Assembly: GCF_943193135.1 (NCBI RefSeq)
Contig: NZ_CALPCZ010000020.1
Coordinates: forward strand, 1 to 45,301
DNA length: 45,301 nucleotides
From: Odoribacter lunatus
GTDB lineage: Bacteria > Bacteroidota > Bacteroidia > Bacteroidales > Marinifilaceae
Reading direction: 5' to 3'
The translations under genes and the position numbers were made by a program. Positions 17,896-26,106 of this stretch are shown here, one piece after another (the first letter of the stretch is position 1; every line of letters begins with the position of its first letter). The notes beneath the pieces were generated by a model. The model saw only the letters and a program-made list of their open reading frames with translations, had not been told where the DNA came from and made no database searches.

Positions 17896-17931
17896 AAAAA
17901 AATCCTGTAAATATGATTTACAGGATTTTTT
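17896..17931 (+). terminator. Terminator after tRNA-Ser
   Basis: Perfect 12-bp stem (17901-17912 with 17916-17927) with flanking A and T runs that extend the pairing. It is functional-looking in both directions and begins 11 bases after the tRNA. Confidence 0.9.
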
Positions 17932-18004
17932 ATTGCTTATACCGAAATCTCACCGAAAGCAGCTAACCGAATAATACCTGGGAATTCGAGATTACGGAAA
18001 TGAA

Positions 18005-18039
18005 AAGCCGCCCTGTCCGATTAAACGGCAGGGCGGCTT
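18005..18039 (-). terminator. GC-rich hairpin after the flavodoxin gene
   Basis: 11-bp GC-rich stem (18005-18015 with 18029-18039), with further pairing inside. It is 22 bases beyond the flavodoxin stop, and on the minus strand is followed by a T-rich stretch. Confidence 0.75.
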
Positions 18040-18060
18040 CTACAATCCAAGCGGCTTCTA

Positions 18061-18603
18061 TCAGTCAGTCGTCCACCGGCGGATGGCTTCGACATCCATT
18101 CCGTTCAGCAATTTCCCCTCCTTCCACTCTACTGCGGGATAAGCCTTCTTCAACTCCTTGACGCTGTTGTCTATCGTACTGCCTCCCGACGTGGCGAAAG
18201 GAATCACCGTCTTGCCTTTCAGGTCGTAAGCCTCAATAAAAGTATTGACCACGGTCGGAGCAATATTCCACCAAATGGGAAAACCGAGATAAACCGTATC
18301 ATAGTCCGCCATATTCACCTCCTTCTTCTTTATAGCGGGACGATATTTCAAATCGTGCATTTCCACATAGCTGCGCGACTGCTTATCGCGCCAGTCCAGA
18401 TCAGCACTCGTATAGCGCTTCTCAGGCTCGATTTCGTAAAGTTCTCCCCCGGTAGCTTTCGCCAGTTTTTCAGCCGCCTGCGCCGTAGTTCCGGTAGCCG
18501 AAAAATAAACGACCAGCACACGGTTCTGTTTTTCGCTCTGCCGGGCAAAGGCAGCCGAACCGACAAATACGACTGCCAACAAAGTCATCAAAATCTTTTT
18601 CAT
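18061..18603 (-). CDS. Flavodoxin-like protein with signal peptide
   Basis: A 180-residue protein. Residues 1-20 form a Sec-type signal (ending SAAFA), followed by a flavodoxin domain. The FMN phosphate loop is VVYFSATGTTAQAAEKLA, the second loop is LGFPIWWNIAPTVVNTF, and PFATSGGSTI completes the site. It is the last gene of a minus-strand redox run with an aldo/keto reductase, AraC regulator and nitroreductase. A signal peptide on an FMN protein is odd, because FMN is normally inserted in the cytosol. Such exported flavodoxin-like proteins are annotated in Bacteroidetes without known function. Confidence 0.88.
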   Translation of the reverse strand: MKKILMTLLAVVFVGSAAFARQSEKQNRVLVVYFSATGTTAQAAEKLAKATGGELYEIEPEKRYTSADLDWRDKQSRSYVEMHDLKYRPAIKKKEVNMADYDTVYLGFPIWWNIAPTVVNTFIEAYDLKGKTVIPFATSGGSTIDNSVKELKKAYPAVEWKEGKLLNGMDVEAIRRWTTD

Positions 18604-18630
18604 TTTTCCTGTTTTTATATCATTACTTAT

Positions 18631-19470
18631 TTATCTCCACCCCATAAACATACGCGCCGTTTCGGCATCGTGGTGGTCAAAGAAAAGACTGCGCCCCGTG
18701 TCAAGTGTGGCAATAGCAGCCATATCCTCATCCGAAAGCGCAAAATCGAAAATATCGATATTCTGCCGCATCCGCTCGATGTGTGTCGATTTGGGGATAA
18801 TGATAACGCCACGCTGAATGAGCCACCGCAAAGCGACCTGCGCCACGCTCTTTCCGTACTTGCTGCCAATTTCAGCCAACTGCGGATTCGTGAAAAAATC
18901 GTTGCGTCCCTCTGCAAACGGTCCCCACGACATGATGTGCGTGCCGAACTCCTCCATGATGCGCTGCGGCTCAATCTGCTGGTCGAACACGTGCGTCTCC
19001 ACCTGATTGACAGCCGGAACCACCTCCACATTGCTGGCAAGGTCGATGAAATGATCGGGATAAAAATTCGATACGCCGATTGCACGTAGCTTTCCCTCCT
19101 TGTATGCCTCTTCCAATGCACGGTATGCCCCGTAACGGTCGCAGAAAGGCTGATGCAACAGCATCAGGTCGATGTAATCGGTCTGCAACTTTCGCAGACT
19201 CTCATCGATAGAGGCTTTCGCCTTCTCGTAGCCGTAGTTGGAAATCCACACTTTCGACACGAGAAAAATCTCTTTGCGGTCGATGCCGCTTTTGCGGACG
19301 GCATTGCCGACACCCTCCTCGTTGTGGTAAGCCTGCGCCGTATCAATCATACGGTAACCGATACTCAGGGCATCCGCCACGCACCGTTCACATTCGGCGG
19401 GCGACACTTGATAGACGCCGTAACCCATTTGCGGCATCTCTACTCCGTTATTCAGTTTCACTGTCTTCAT
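18631..19470 (-). CDS. Aldo/keto reductase
   Basis: A 279-residue NADPH-dependent (beta/alpha)8-barrel oxidoreductase of the diketogluconate-reductase-like group. The catalytic tetrad is Asp43, Tyr48, Lys73 and His106 (MIDTAQAYHNEEGVGNA, VSKVW, LMLLHQPF). The cofactor region is IIPKSTHIERMRQN. The ATG at 19470 (MKTVKLNNGVEMP) fits the family; an in-frame start 30 bases upstream would add residues the family lacks. It is 27 bases upstream of the flavodoxin gene on the same strand. The substrate is unknown. Confidence 0.94.
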   Translation of the reverse strand: MKTVKLNNGVEMPQMGYGVYQVSPAECERCVADALSIGYRMIDTAQAYHNEEGVGNAVRKSGIDRKEIFLVSKVWISNYGYEKAKASIDESLRKLQTDYIDLMLLHQPFCDRYGAYRALEEAYKEGKLRAIGVSNFYPDHFIDLASNVEVVPAVNQVETHVFDQQIEPQRIMEEFGTHIMSWGPFAEGRNDFFTNPQLAEIGSKYGKSVAQVALRWLIQRGVIIIPKSTHIERMRQNIDIFDFALSDEDMAAIATLDTGRSLFFDHHDAETARMFMGWR

Positions 19471-19593
19471 AAACTCTCGTTTTTTATAATTTTCAGCCAC
19501 AAAATTCGTGGCAATCCGACAACATCCTGTTATAAAAAACTCTGTAAAAAATGACTTTTTTACGGAATTTTCCCGTCAAGGGTTCCCGCAAAG

Positions 19594-20400
19594 TCATTCC
19601 CTGTACTCCGTCGGATTTACCCCCAGATGATTCTGCACGTAGCGACTGAAATAGGCAGGCGACGAGAAACCGAACATATCGGAAATCTGAACAAACGTCA
19701 GCGACTTGTTTCGAAGCAAGCGGGTAATGTCGAGAATCGTATAACGGTTAATCCAATAATTGGCGGCGTATCCGCTAACCTTTTTCGATACCTCCGACAG
19801 ATACTTCGACGTGACACACAGACAATCCGCATAATAAGTCACCTCACGGTGTTCGCGGTAAGTTCCCGCTTCCAGCATCTTGAGAAAACGGTCCATAATA
19901 GAGGCATTCTGCGTGGAAATGTCACTCTCGCCATAAAGACCGGCATGAAAATCGAAAAAATCAAGAATTGCCGTCTGCATGGCATTCATAAGAATTTCAC
20001 GGTAAAAGCGATGTCCGGTGTCCCGAATCCGCTGTTCAAGCTGCTCGAAATCGCGCCGACAAACTATTTGCTGTTCAGGCGTAAGGTGCATCACGGGATT
20101 GAGGAACAGCGCCAACGAGCCTTTCATGCCGTAGTTGCTCAACGGCGTGCACAACTCGACGAATTCGGGCGTGACATAGATGACTTTGGCATAAAAATCG
20201 TCCGACGGCCGCACATCCTCGACCAATTTGCGCTTGCGGACAATGGAAAGGTCACCGGGATGCAATTCGAATTCCTTGCCGTTGAACAAGAAACGGCAAT
20301 ACCCGTTCAGACAGAGCAGATGAGCCAGATACTCCTCCCCGACCTCCGGTTTTGTCCGCCCGATAATATCGGCAACGATGATGTCTTTCCGTTCCTTCAT
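19594..20400 (-). CDS. AraC-family transcriptional regulator
   Basis: A 268-residue regulator. The N-terminal cupin-like sensor part (residues 1-140) contains GYCRFLFNGKEFELHPGDLSIV. The C-terminal double helix-turn-helix (about 170-268) contains YWINRYTILDITRLLRN, then VQISDMFGFSSPAYFSRYVQ and a GVNPTEYR end. It sits between the nitroreductase and aldo/keto reductase genes in the same direction and probably controls this island. Its ligand is not predictable. Confidence 0.93.
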   Translation of the reverse strand: MKERKDIIVADIIGRTKPEVGEEYLAHLLCLNGYCRFLFNGKEFELHPGDLSIVRKRKLVEDVRPSDDFYAKVIYVTPEFVELCTPLSNYGMKGSLALFLNPVMHLTPEQQIVCRRDFEQLEQRIRDTGHRFYREILMNAMQTAILDFFDFHAGLYGESDISTQNASIMDRFLKMLEAGTYREHREVTYYADCLCVTSKYLSEVSKKVSGYAANYWINRYTILDITRLLRNKSLTFVQISDMFGFSSPAYFSRYVQNHLGVNPTEYRE

Positions 20401-20436
20401 TCCTGCTTTTATTTACCGGACACTAACGGCTTCACA

Positions 20437-21051
20437 TTACCATCTCTGATAATGCACGTTTTCCGGCTTCCATTTATCCTTGGGCTGAGACTCGCCTGCA
20501 GGATACCCCATCGTAATGATGTTCAACGGAATAACCCAGGAAGGCAACCCCAACACACGCGTAACCTGCGGCAGGACGTTCGGATTCGGATAAACACCGC
20601 ACCAGACAGCACCAAGCCCCAGAGCATGAGCGGCGAGCAGGATATTCTCCGTCGCTGCCGAACAGTCCTGAATCCAATACTCACGGACAAAATCCTTTCC
20701 GGCTTTTTCGAGGTCTCCGCAAACCACGATGGCAGCCGTGGCTGTTTTAAGATTGGAATAAGGATGTACGGCACAAAGGCTGTCGAGCATCTCCTTCTCC
20801 GTAACCACCACGAAAGCCCACGGCTGTTTGTTCATGGCCGATGGAGCAGCCATCCCCGCCCTGACAATCATCTCAAGCGTATCTTTCGCAATGGGGCGCG
20901 ATGTAAACTGCCGGACACTTGTACGTGTCATGATGTTTTCGATGACAGCCGAATCACCAGCATCCGCCTTCCGATTTGCTTGCGAACAGGATGCAGCCAA
21001 AACAAGCGCTGCCAGTCCCAATGTAATTAAAACGTAATCTATCTTTTTCAT
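20437..21051 (-). CDS. Nitroreductase-family lipoprotein
   Basis: A 204-residue protein. The N-terminus is a lipoprotein signal (LAALVLAASC). The nitroreductase fold begins near residue 40 with TRTSVRQFTSRPIAKDTLE and AGMAAPSAMNKQPWAFVVV (FMN binding). It ends with a GLGAVWCGVYP segment and IITMGYPAGE. Family members are FMN-dependent NAD(P)H oxidoreductases. The lipobox implies the mature domain is outside the cytosol, which is unusual for an NAD(P)H enzyme. It begins the minus-strand island. Confidence 0.9.
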   Translation of the reverse strand: MKKIDYVLITLGLAALVLAASCSQANRKADAGDSAVIENIMTRTSVRQFTSRPIAKDTLEMIVRAGMAAPSAMNKQPWAFVVVTEKEMLDSLCAVHPYSNLKTATAAIVVCGDLEKAGKDFVREYWIQDCSAATENILLAAHALGLGAVWCGVYPNPNVLPQVTRVLGLPSWVIPLNIITMGYPAGESQPKDKWKPENVHYQRW

Positions 21052-21071
21052 ATCGTAAAAATATTATAGTG

Positions 21072-21079
21072 CAAAGTTA
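21072..21079 (-). promoter_or_regulatory. -7 box upstream of the nitroreductase gene
   Basis: Minus-strand TAACTTTG matches TAnnTTTG and lies 21 bases from the ATG. A -33 element was not seen. Confidence 0.4.
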
Positions 21080-21118
21080 AGGATAATATCTCAAAAATAA
21101 CAGGCTCAGAATTTGTCG

Positions 21119-21262
21119 AGAACAGAACCGCCCGATTAGCAGTCGTTCGTGGTTAATCGGATAATGGTACAGCACATTGTTCTGCTCGAAAAGCCGCGGA
21201 TCGGATACGAAGTCATTGTAAATGGTGTAATAGCCGACTTCGATGGACGGGTGACTATCCCT
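21119..21262 (-). pseudogene. Remnant of a CatB/Vat-type O-acetyltransferase
   Basis: The minus strand in one frame encodes, in order, HPSIEVGYYTIY, then FEQNNVLYHYPINHERLLIGRFCS. This matches the N-terminal hexapeptide-entry region of CatB-related xenobiotic acetyltransferases (EVGEYSYY, then LYHYP, then KIGKFCSI). The similarity stops after FCS, and the catalytic His region and left-handed helix are missing. No start codon or full frame exists. It is a deletion remnant in the 366-base gap (21052-21417) before the nitroreductase gene. Confidence 0.7.
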
Positions 21263-21319
21263 GAAAATAGTTTACATATAGTTTTGTCATGATGATACAA
21301 AAAATAGTCCGGTTTTTAT

Positions 21320-21382
21320 TCTCTGAATTTTGCCAAATTTAGTGGTTATACTCTCTGAATTTTGCCAAATTTAGCGGTTATA
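21320..21382. repeat. Two 31-base direct repeats, period 32
   Basis: Copies at 21320-21350 and 21352-21382 differ by one base (T/C). Both contain CTCTGAATTTTGCCAAATTT. They end 36 bases before the ATPase start and could be operator copies or a recent tandem duplication. Confidence 0.85.
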
Positions 21383-21396
21383 TTTTTGTTTTTGTA

Positions 21397-21404
21397 TATC
21401 TTTG
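21397..21404 (+). promoter_or_regulatory. -7 box of the AAA/DUF4143 gene
   Basis: TATCTTTG matches TAnnTTTG and is only 14 bases before the ATG at 21418. The transcript leader would be a few bases long or absent. Confidence 0.5.
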
Positions 21405-21417
21405 CAAGAAAAATAGT

Positions 21418-22539
21418 ATGATAAGGCGGATAATCAAAGGTTCTATCCTGGCAGATTACAAACGCAGAAAAGTAATCGTATTGTTGGGGGCAAGACAGGT
21501 AGGTAAGACTACATTACTTTCTGAATTACAGGAGGGAAAAGAAAAAATATTGTCCTTGAATTGTGATAATGCAGATGATGTTTTGTTATTGGAAGGCAAG
21601 ACAACCACGGAACTGAAACATTTGTTATCACCCTATGAGTTTGTATTCATAGATGAAGCCCAAAGGGTCAGGAATATTGGACTGACATTAAAAATGATTG
21701 GGGATTTGAAACTGGAAACACAGGTAGTGGTAACAGGCTCTTCATCGCTCGATATGGCAGACGAGATAAACGAACCGGCAACAGGTCGGTTGATAGAATA
21801 CAACCTTTTCCCTCTTTCTTTGCCGGAATTGGCTGAAAGTAATTCCGAAAGAGAGGAACACAGGTTATTGGAGAACCGTATGATTTATGGATTGTATCCG
21901 GAAGTGGTAACAGAACCGGGAGATGCAAAGCGAACGTTAATGACGTTGACTAACAATTATCTTTACAAAGACTTGTTTGCCTATAAGGGAATAAAGAAAC
22001 CCGAACTTATTCAGAAGTTGGTAAGGGCATTAGCCCTGCAATTAGGTAGTGAGGTTTCCTATAATGAGTTGAGTAATCTTTTGGGGGTCGATAAGAGTAC
22101 GGTCGAAAATTATATTAATTTGCTGGAGAAATGTTTTGTTGTGTTTCGCCTGGATTCTTTTAGCCGGAATTTACGGAATGAAATCAAGAAAGGGAAGAAA
22201 ATCTATTTTTATGACAACGGGGTAAGAAATGCCGTTCTTTCCAATTTTGCTCCGTTGGAACTAAGAAATGATGCCGGGGCTTTATGGGAAAATCTTATGG
22301 TAAGCGAAAGGATAAAACGTAATTCATACTTCGGTAACTTTGCACAACTTTTCTTTTGGCGTACCCATGAGCAGCAGGAAATAGACTTAATCGAAGAACA
22401 GGACGGTGTCCTGCGTACTTTTGAATTCAAATGGAATGGAAAAGCAAGGAACAGTCAACCGAAAGCATTTGCCAATTCCTATCCGGGTTCGACTTATGAA
22501 GTTATTACGCCGGAAAATTATTGGTCGTTTGTAAAATAG
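21418..22539 (+). CDS. AAA ATPase with DUF4143 domain
   Basis: A 373-residue ATPase of the AAA_14/DUF4143 group. Walker A is GARQVGKTT (residues 24-32), Walker B is FVFIDEAQ (75-82), and the sensor is VVTGSSSLD. A winged-helix-like segment follows (YNELSNLLGVDKSTVENYINLLE). The C-terminal DUF4143 part ends IDLIEEQ...TFEFKWNGK, resembling a degenerate PD-(D/E)xK nuclease core. These genes are frequent in gut Bacteroidetes, often horizontally spread, with unknown role. The leader looks nearly absent and two direct repeats lie just upstream. Confidence 0.92.
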   Translation: MIRRIIKGSILADYKRRKVIVLLGARQVGKTTLLSELQEGKEKILSLNCDNADDVLLLEGKTTTELKHLLSPYEFVFIDEAQRVRNIGLTLKMIGDLKLETQVVVTGSSSLDMADEINEPATGRLIEYNLFPLSLPELAESNSEREEHRLLENRMIYGLYPEVVTEPGDAKRTLMTLTNNYLYKDLFAYKGIKKPELIQKLVRALALQLGSEVSYNELSNLLGVDKSTVENYINLLEKCFVVFRLDSFSRNLRNEIKKGKKIYFYDNGVRNAVLSNFAPLELRNDAGALWENLMVSERIKRNSYFGNFAQLFFWRTHEQQEIDLIEEQDGVLRTFEFKWNGKARNSQPKAFANSYPGSTYEVITPENYWSFVK

Positions 22540-22599
22540 TTTTTGGGGGGCACATGGAAGTTTTCCGAAAGAACAGCTCTGTATTATAGGTAAAATGAT

Positions 22600-22630
22600 G
22601 TTGTGATTTACTCTCAAATTAGTATCTTTG
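22600..22630 (+). promoter_or_regulatory. Promoter of the small lipoprotein gene
   Basis: GTTG at 22600-22603, 19 bases, then TATCTTTG at 22623-22630. Close to the Bacteroidetes consensus; the ATG follows 91 bases later. Confidence 0.55.
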
Positions 22631-22721
22631 ACCCATTGGAAACAACATATTGATGCGGTGGGCTATGACAACACGGCGAATAGGAAAGTAAAAAATCATA
22701 ATTAAAACAAAAGGTAAAAAA

Positions 22722-23150
22722 ATGAAGTATATGAAAAAATTTTCTTATAAATTATCGCGCATGGGCATGATGGCAGCGATTGGGGCGGCCACGCTGGGGG
22801 CGTGCAGCAAAGATGACGGGGATGATAATTTTATTGAACAGAATGATGTTCGGGTTGAATTTAGTCAGTTAAGAAATGGATTTGACCGATTGAATCCCGA
22901 TACTATACGAATGATTGCGTCCCGGCCAGATGTTAAAAATATTTATCTGGTGCCGGTGGATATTTGGAATAATTTGGTGACACGTAATATTCAATTGTTG
23001 CGTAAAAACTTATTAAGTCCAGCGATTGACGCCGCCCCGGGACGTGTTTTTGGCGAAGGAGATTTTCGTTTTAAGCCGGGTGCTGTGAACGTGGATGACA
23101 GTTTGTGGTTTGTCAGCAAGGGATGGACCGTTAATCAAAAGCAACACTAA
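22722..23150 (+). CDS. Hypothetical lipoprotein
   Basis: A 142-residue protein with a lipoprotein signal (AAIGAATLGAC, Cys at about residue 28) followed by an acidic linker KDDGDDN. The mature part is short with no motif I know. Its centre (DVKNIYLVPVDIWNNLVTRNIQLLRKN) looks helical. It has its own promoter-like element and a terminator hairpin, so it is probably a single-gene unit. Function unknown. Confidence 0.75.
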   Translation: MKYMKKFSYKLSRMGMMAAIGAATLGACSKDDGDDNFIEQNDVRVEFSQLRNGFDRLNPDTIRMIASRPDVKNIYLVPVDIWNNLVTRNIQLLRKNLLSPAIDAAPGRVFGEGDFRFKPGAVNVDDSLWFVSKGWTVNQKQH

Positions 23151-23198
23151 TGTAATTTTGAACTTATTGGAAACACCCTTATCTTTTTTGAAAACATT

Positions 23199-23224
23199 AA
23201 AGGCGGGACATTTGTCTCGCCTTT
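23199..23224. terminator. Bidirectional terminator between convergent genes
   Basis: About an 11-bp stem (23199-23209 with 23214-23224, one G-U pair) with a small loop, bounded by A and T runs. It lies between the lipoprotein gene (+) and the DUF6266-like gene (-). Confidence 0.8.
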
Positions 23225-23252
23225 CTTTATATTTCCGGATAGTGCTTCCGCC

Positions 23253-23915
23253 TTACTCCGCGAGGCAGTAGACGCTTGGGGAGAAGCGGTCGTTTTTGGC
23301 GGAGCCGAAGAAGAGGTAGAGATGCAGAGGGGTGTCTGACGGCTGCCCCATGGAGGGAATGTCGATTGTCGCCTTGCCGTCCTGCCGGCAGGTGTTTTCC
23401 ACGATTGCCAATTGTGGCACGCGAGGCTGGGTGTCGTAAAAGTAGCCCACGTAGACTCTGTCGTTTTTCCGGAGTTCCGCCTGCGCCCCGTCGTTTTCCC
23501 ACTCCAGGGTCACCTGCCATCCTTTCCGCCGAACAGATTTCAGCACCGGCATATCCAGCGATCCGGCAGCGAAACGGAATGCGGAGAATGCCCAGACGCC
23601 TTCCTGCGGCCGCACGCATGCCCCGTTGAACGAGTGGAACAGGCTGTCGCTTTTGGCCGCTCCCGTTTCCCGTGCAGCCACCCGCCATACGGGCAATTCT
23701 CCTATTGCCCGGCGGTACATTTTCCAGAGTGTCCGCACTTCCGCAAAGCGGCTGTTCATGGCAATCTCTTTCTCCGTCCTTTCTTTCCGCTTGGCGCGTT
23801 TAGAGGCACACGCCTGAAATTTGCCGTTACGCACATAATATGTCATGCCTCCCATCCGGATAGGGCCTCCTCCTTTCACAATTTCCCTTAATAGATTCAA
23901 CGGTGTATCTTTCAT
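23253..23915 (-). CDS. Divergent DUF6266-like protein
   Basis: A 220-residue protein without signal peptide, rich in Arg and Lys. Its N-terminal region (GGGPIRMGGMTYYVRNGK) and C-terminal end (LHLYLFFGSAKNDRFSPSVY) align by eye with the neighbouring DUF6266 gene at 24142, which ends AVYVFATSADGRKASPSVC. The two genes are divergent across a 226-base AT-rich spacer. DUF6266 proteins are Bacteroidetes-specific and of unknown function. The assignment here rests on that eye alignment. Confidence 0.65.
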   Translation of the reverse strand: MKDTPLNLLREIVKGGGPIRMGGMTYYVRNGKFQACASKRAKRKERTEKEIAMNSRFAEVRTLWKMYRRAIGELPVWRVAARETGAAKSDSLFHSFNGACVRPQEGVWAFSAFRFAAGSLDMPVLKSVRRKGWQVTLEWENDGAQAELRKNDRVYVGYFYDTQPRVPQLAIVENTCRQDGKATIDIPSMGQPSDTPLHLYLFFGSAKNDRFSPSVYCLAE

Positions 23916-24007
23916 ACAAATAAGGTTTAATTACGGTTGAATTACACTACAAATATTATAAATATTTTCTATAAATTCAAATAAAACTGTGTTAAAAGCC
24001 TATTATA

Positions 24008-24051
24008 AATAAGCTTTTGATAAGGTTATAATAATCTTTTAATAAGCTTTT
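24008..24051. repeat. Two AATAAGCTTTT direct repeats
   Basis: The 11-base sequence occurs at 24008-24018 and 24041-24051 (period 33), each with a central AAGCTT palindrome, in the AT-rich spacer between the two divergent DUF6266-type genes. This may be a shared operator or just AT-rich sequence. Confidence 0.4.
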
Positions 24052-24085
24052 AGATGGAGTTGATCCGTATCTTTTACGGATTTCA

Positions 24086-24117
24086 TTTGGATTTCTCTTA
24101 TTTTATCGCTATATTTG
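24086..24117 (+). promoter_or_regulatory. Promoter of the DUF6266 / DUF418 transcript
   Basis: TTTG at 24086-24089, 20 bases, then TATATTTG at 24110-24117. This is a full match to both boxes of the Bacteroidetes consensus, 25 bases before the ATG. Confidence 0.7.
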
Positions 24118-24141
24118 TTTACAGGATATTTTCATGACAAT

Positions 24142-24828
24142 ATGGCTATCGTAAAAAGTACACTGGGCAAGTTCAGCGGGAGACTGGGGCATCTCATCCT
24201 GTATAAGGGACGGGACGGACAAATGTTCTGCCGTTCCGAAGGGGTCATGCCGAACCGGAAGAGTGAGCAGCAAAAACGGCATTGCGAGGCTTTCGGGACA
24301 GTGGTGAAGACAGGACGGTATCTGCTGCCGGTCATTCAGGCGGGTTTTCCGGGGGAAAAGCGGTTTCCGGCAGGCATGCAGGGTTTTATCCGGGCGAATG
24401 TGAATACGGCGGTGACGGTGACTAAAATCAATCCGGAGAAGGCGGTAAGTGCACAGAAGCGGGCACCGCAGGAGTTTCAGGGGGAAATCGATTTTACCCG
24501 GTTGCAGGTGGCGGACGGCAGTCTGGAGGCGCCGGAGGGCGTGACTGCGACTGTGGATGCAGAAGAGCAGACGGTTCGGTTCTCCCGGCAGGAGATGGGA
24601 CTGGAAAGCCCGAACAGGTTCCGGGATGACAAGTTGTACGGGGTGCTTGTGAGTACCCGAAGTGAACCGGAGTACCGGCTGTTTTCTTTGGGTGTGCGCG
24701 GGGAAGCGGACGAGAGGAGTTTCAAGATTGCAAGCAAGCATTTGCGAGTGGAAGAGGCTGCCGTGTATGTTTTTGCGACCAGTGCGGACGGCAGGAAGGC
24801 TTCGCCGTCGGTGTGCCTGTCGGTTTAA
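24142..24828 (+). CDS. DUF6266 family protein
   Basis: A 228-residue protein starting MAIVKSTLGKFSGRLGHLI, the typical DUF6266 opening, with beta-rich C-terminal repeats ending VYVFATSADGRKASPSV. The ATG at 24142 is chosen because it begins the conserved block; an upstream in-frame start lies inside the promoter. The family is common in Bacteroidetes and uncharacterised. Its stop is 21 bases before the DUF418 gene, so the two are likely co-transcribed. Confidence 0.85.
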   Translation: MAIVKSTLGKFSGRLGHLILYKGRDGQMFCRSEGVMPNRKSEQQKRHCEAFGTVVKTGRYLLPVIQAGFPGEKRFPAGMQGFIRANVNTAVTVTKINPEKAVSAQKRAPQEFQGEIDFTRLQVADGSLEAPEGVTATVDAEEQTVRFSRQEMGLESPNRFRDDKLYGVLVSTRSEPEYRLFSLGVRGEADERSFKIASKHLRVEEAAVYVFATSADGRKASPSVCLSV

Positions 24829-24849
24829 TTGTAAGAAACGGTTATCTAT

Positions 24850-26106
24850 ATGAAGAATATGAATTTATCGATGGCGCCCATGAGCGGGGCGCAGCGGCAT
24901 GTTTTTCTCGATGTGCTGCGGGGTTTCGCTTTGCTGGGGGTGTGTCTGGCGAATTATCCGGAGTTTTCGCTCTATACGTTTCAGTCCGCCGATACGGCGG
25001 CGGCGATGCCGAGTGCGGGGGTAGACCGGATAGTGCGGTTTTTGCAGTATCTGTTCGTCGACGGTAAGTTTTACACGCTGTTTTCGCTGCTGTTCGGGGT
25101 CGGGTTTTCAATTATCATCTCGCATGCTGCGGAGAGGGGCGCCGACGGTTTCCGTATTTTTTACCGCCGGATGGCGCTGCTGGCCGTTTTCGGTTTCCTT
25201 CACCTGATGTTCGTGTGGAGCGGGGATATTCTGCTGCTGTATGCCGTGCTGGGCATGCTGCTGCCGCTGTTCCGCAAGATGTCCGACCGCCGGATTCTGA
25301 CGGTGGCCGGCGTGCTGCTTTTTCTGCCGGTGGTCGTGGATGCTTTTTCGGAGGTGACAGGGATCTCGCTGGCGCAGCCGGCGGTGGACAAGTGGTGGTA
25401 TTACGCCGGACTGTACGGCATTACGGAGGAGAATTTCGGTTTCTGGCTCCGGGATGCGGAGAGTTACCGGCAGGTTTTCGAGTTTCTTATCCAGGGGGCG
25501 TGGGAGCGCATGTCCGAGTTTATCGACGGCAACCGCTATTTCAAGGTGATGGGGCTGTTTCTGACGGGGTTCGTTATCGGGCGGCACCGTGTTTATGCCG
25601 AACTGGAGGCTTACAGACCGCTGCTTAGAAAGCTGTGCGTATACGGCATGCTTGCCGGCATTCCGCTTTCGGTTGTTTACGCAACGAGTGCAGTGTGCGG
25701 GTATCCGTTGGGAAAGGCTGTCCATACGCTGCTTTATACGGTCAGTGTCTACCCTCTTGCTTTCGCTTATGCGGCGTTGCTGGGGCTGGTGTATCTCGCC
25801 CGCAGTCGTTGGGGTTTGTGGAAATGGCTCGCCGCTCCGGGACGGATGGCGCTGACGAATTATATCGGACAGTCCGTCATCGGCATGTTTCTGTTTTACG
25901 GCATCGGTTTCGGTCTGGGTGCTTCGCTGGGATTGGGCGCAACGGAGGCCGTCGCGCTGGCGGTGTTTGCGTTTCAGGTCGTTTTCTGCCGTCTGTGGCT
26001 CTTGCTGTTCCGTTTCGGTCCGCTGGAATGGATCTGGCGGATGCTGACTTACGGGAAGCCTCTGAAGCTGGTAAAGGATTTTTCAGAAGGAAGTCAGAAG
26101 GGGTAA
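24850..26106 (+). CDS. DUF418 domain-containing membrane protein
   Basis: A 418-residue polytopic protein with about 9 membrane helices. The opening RHVFLDVLRGFALLGVCLAN and the FTLFSLLFGVGFSI-type block (here FYTLFSLLFGVG) are characteristic of the YeiB/DUF418 family. The C-terminal DUF418 domain contains GRMALTNYIGQSVIGMFLFYGIG and GPLEWIWRMLTYG. Family members are putative transporters or acyltransferase-like proteins without proven substrate. Its last 13 bases overlap the convergent tamL gene. It is distinctly G+C-rich. Confidence 0.92.
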   Translation: MKNMNLSMAPMSGAQRHVFLDVLRGFALLGVCLANYPEFSLYTFQSADTAAAMPSAGVDRIVRFLQYLFVDGKFYTLFSLLFGVGFSIIISHAAERGADGFRIFYRRMALLAVFGFLHLMFVWSGDILLLYAVLGMLLPLFRKMSDRRILTVAGVLLFLPVVVDAFSEVTGISLAQPAVDKWWYYAGLYGITEENFGFWLRDAESYRQVFEFLIQGAWERMSEFIDGNRYFKVMGLFLTGFVIGRHRVYAELEAYRPLLRKLCVYGMLAGIPLSVVYATSAVCGYPLGKAVHTLLYTVSVYPLAFAYAALLGLVYLARSRWGLWKWLAAPGRMALTNYIGQSVIGMFLFYGIGFGLGASLGLGATEAVALAVFAFQVVFCRLWLLLFRFGPLEWIWRMLTYGKPLKLVKDFSEGSQKG

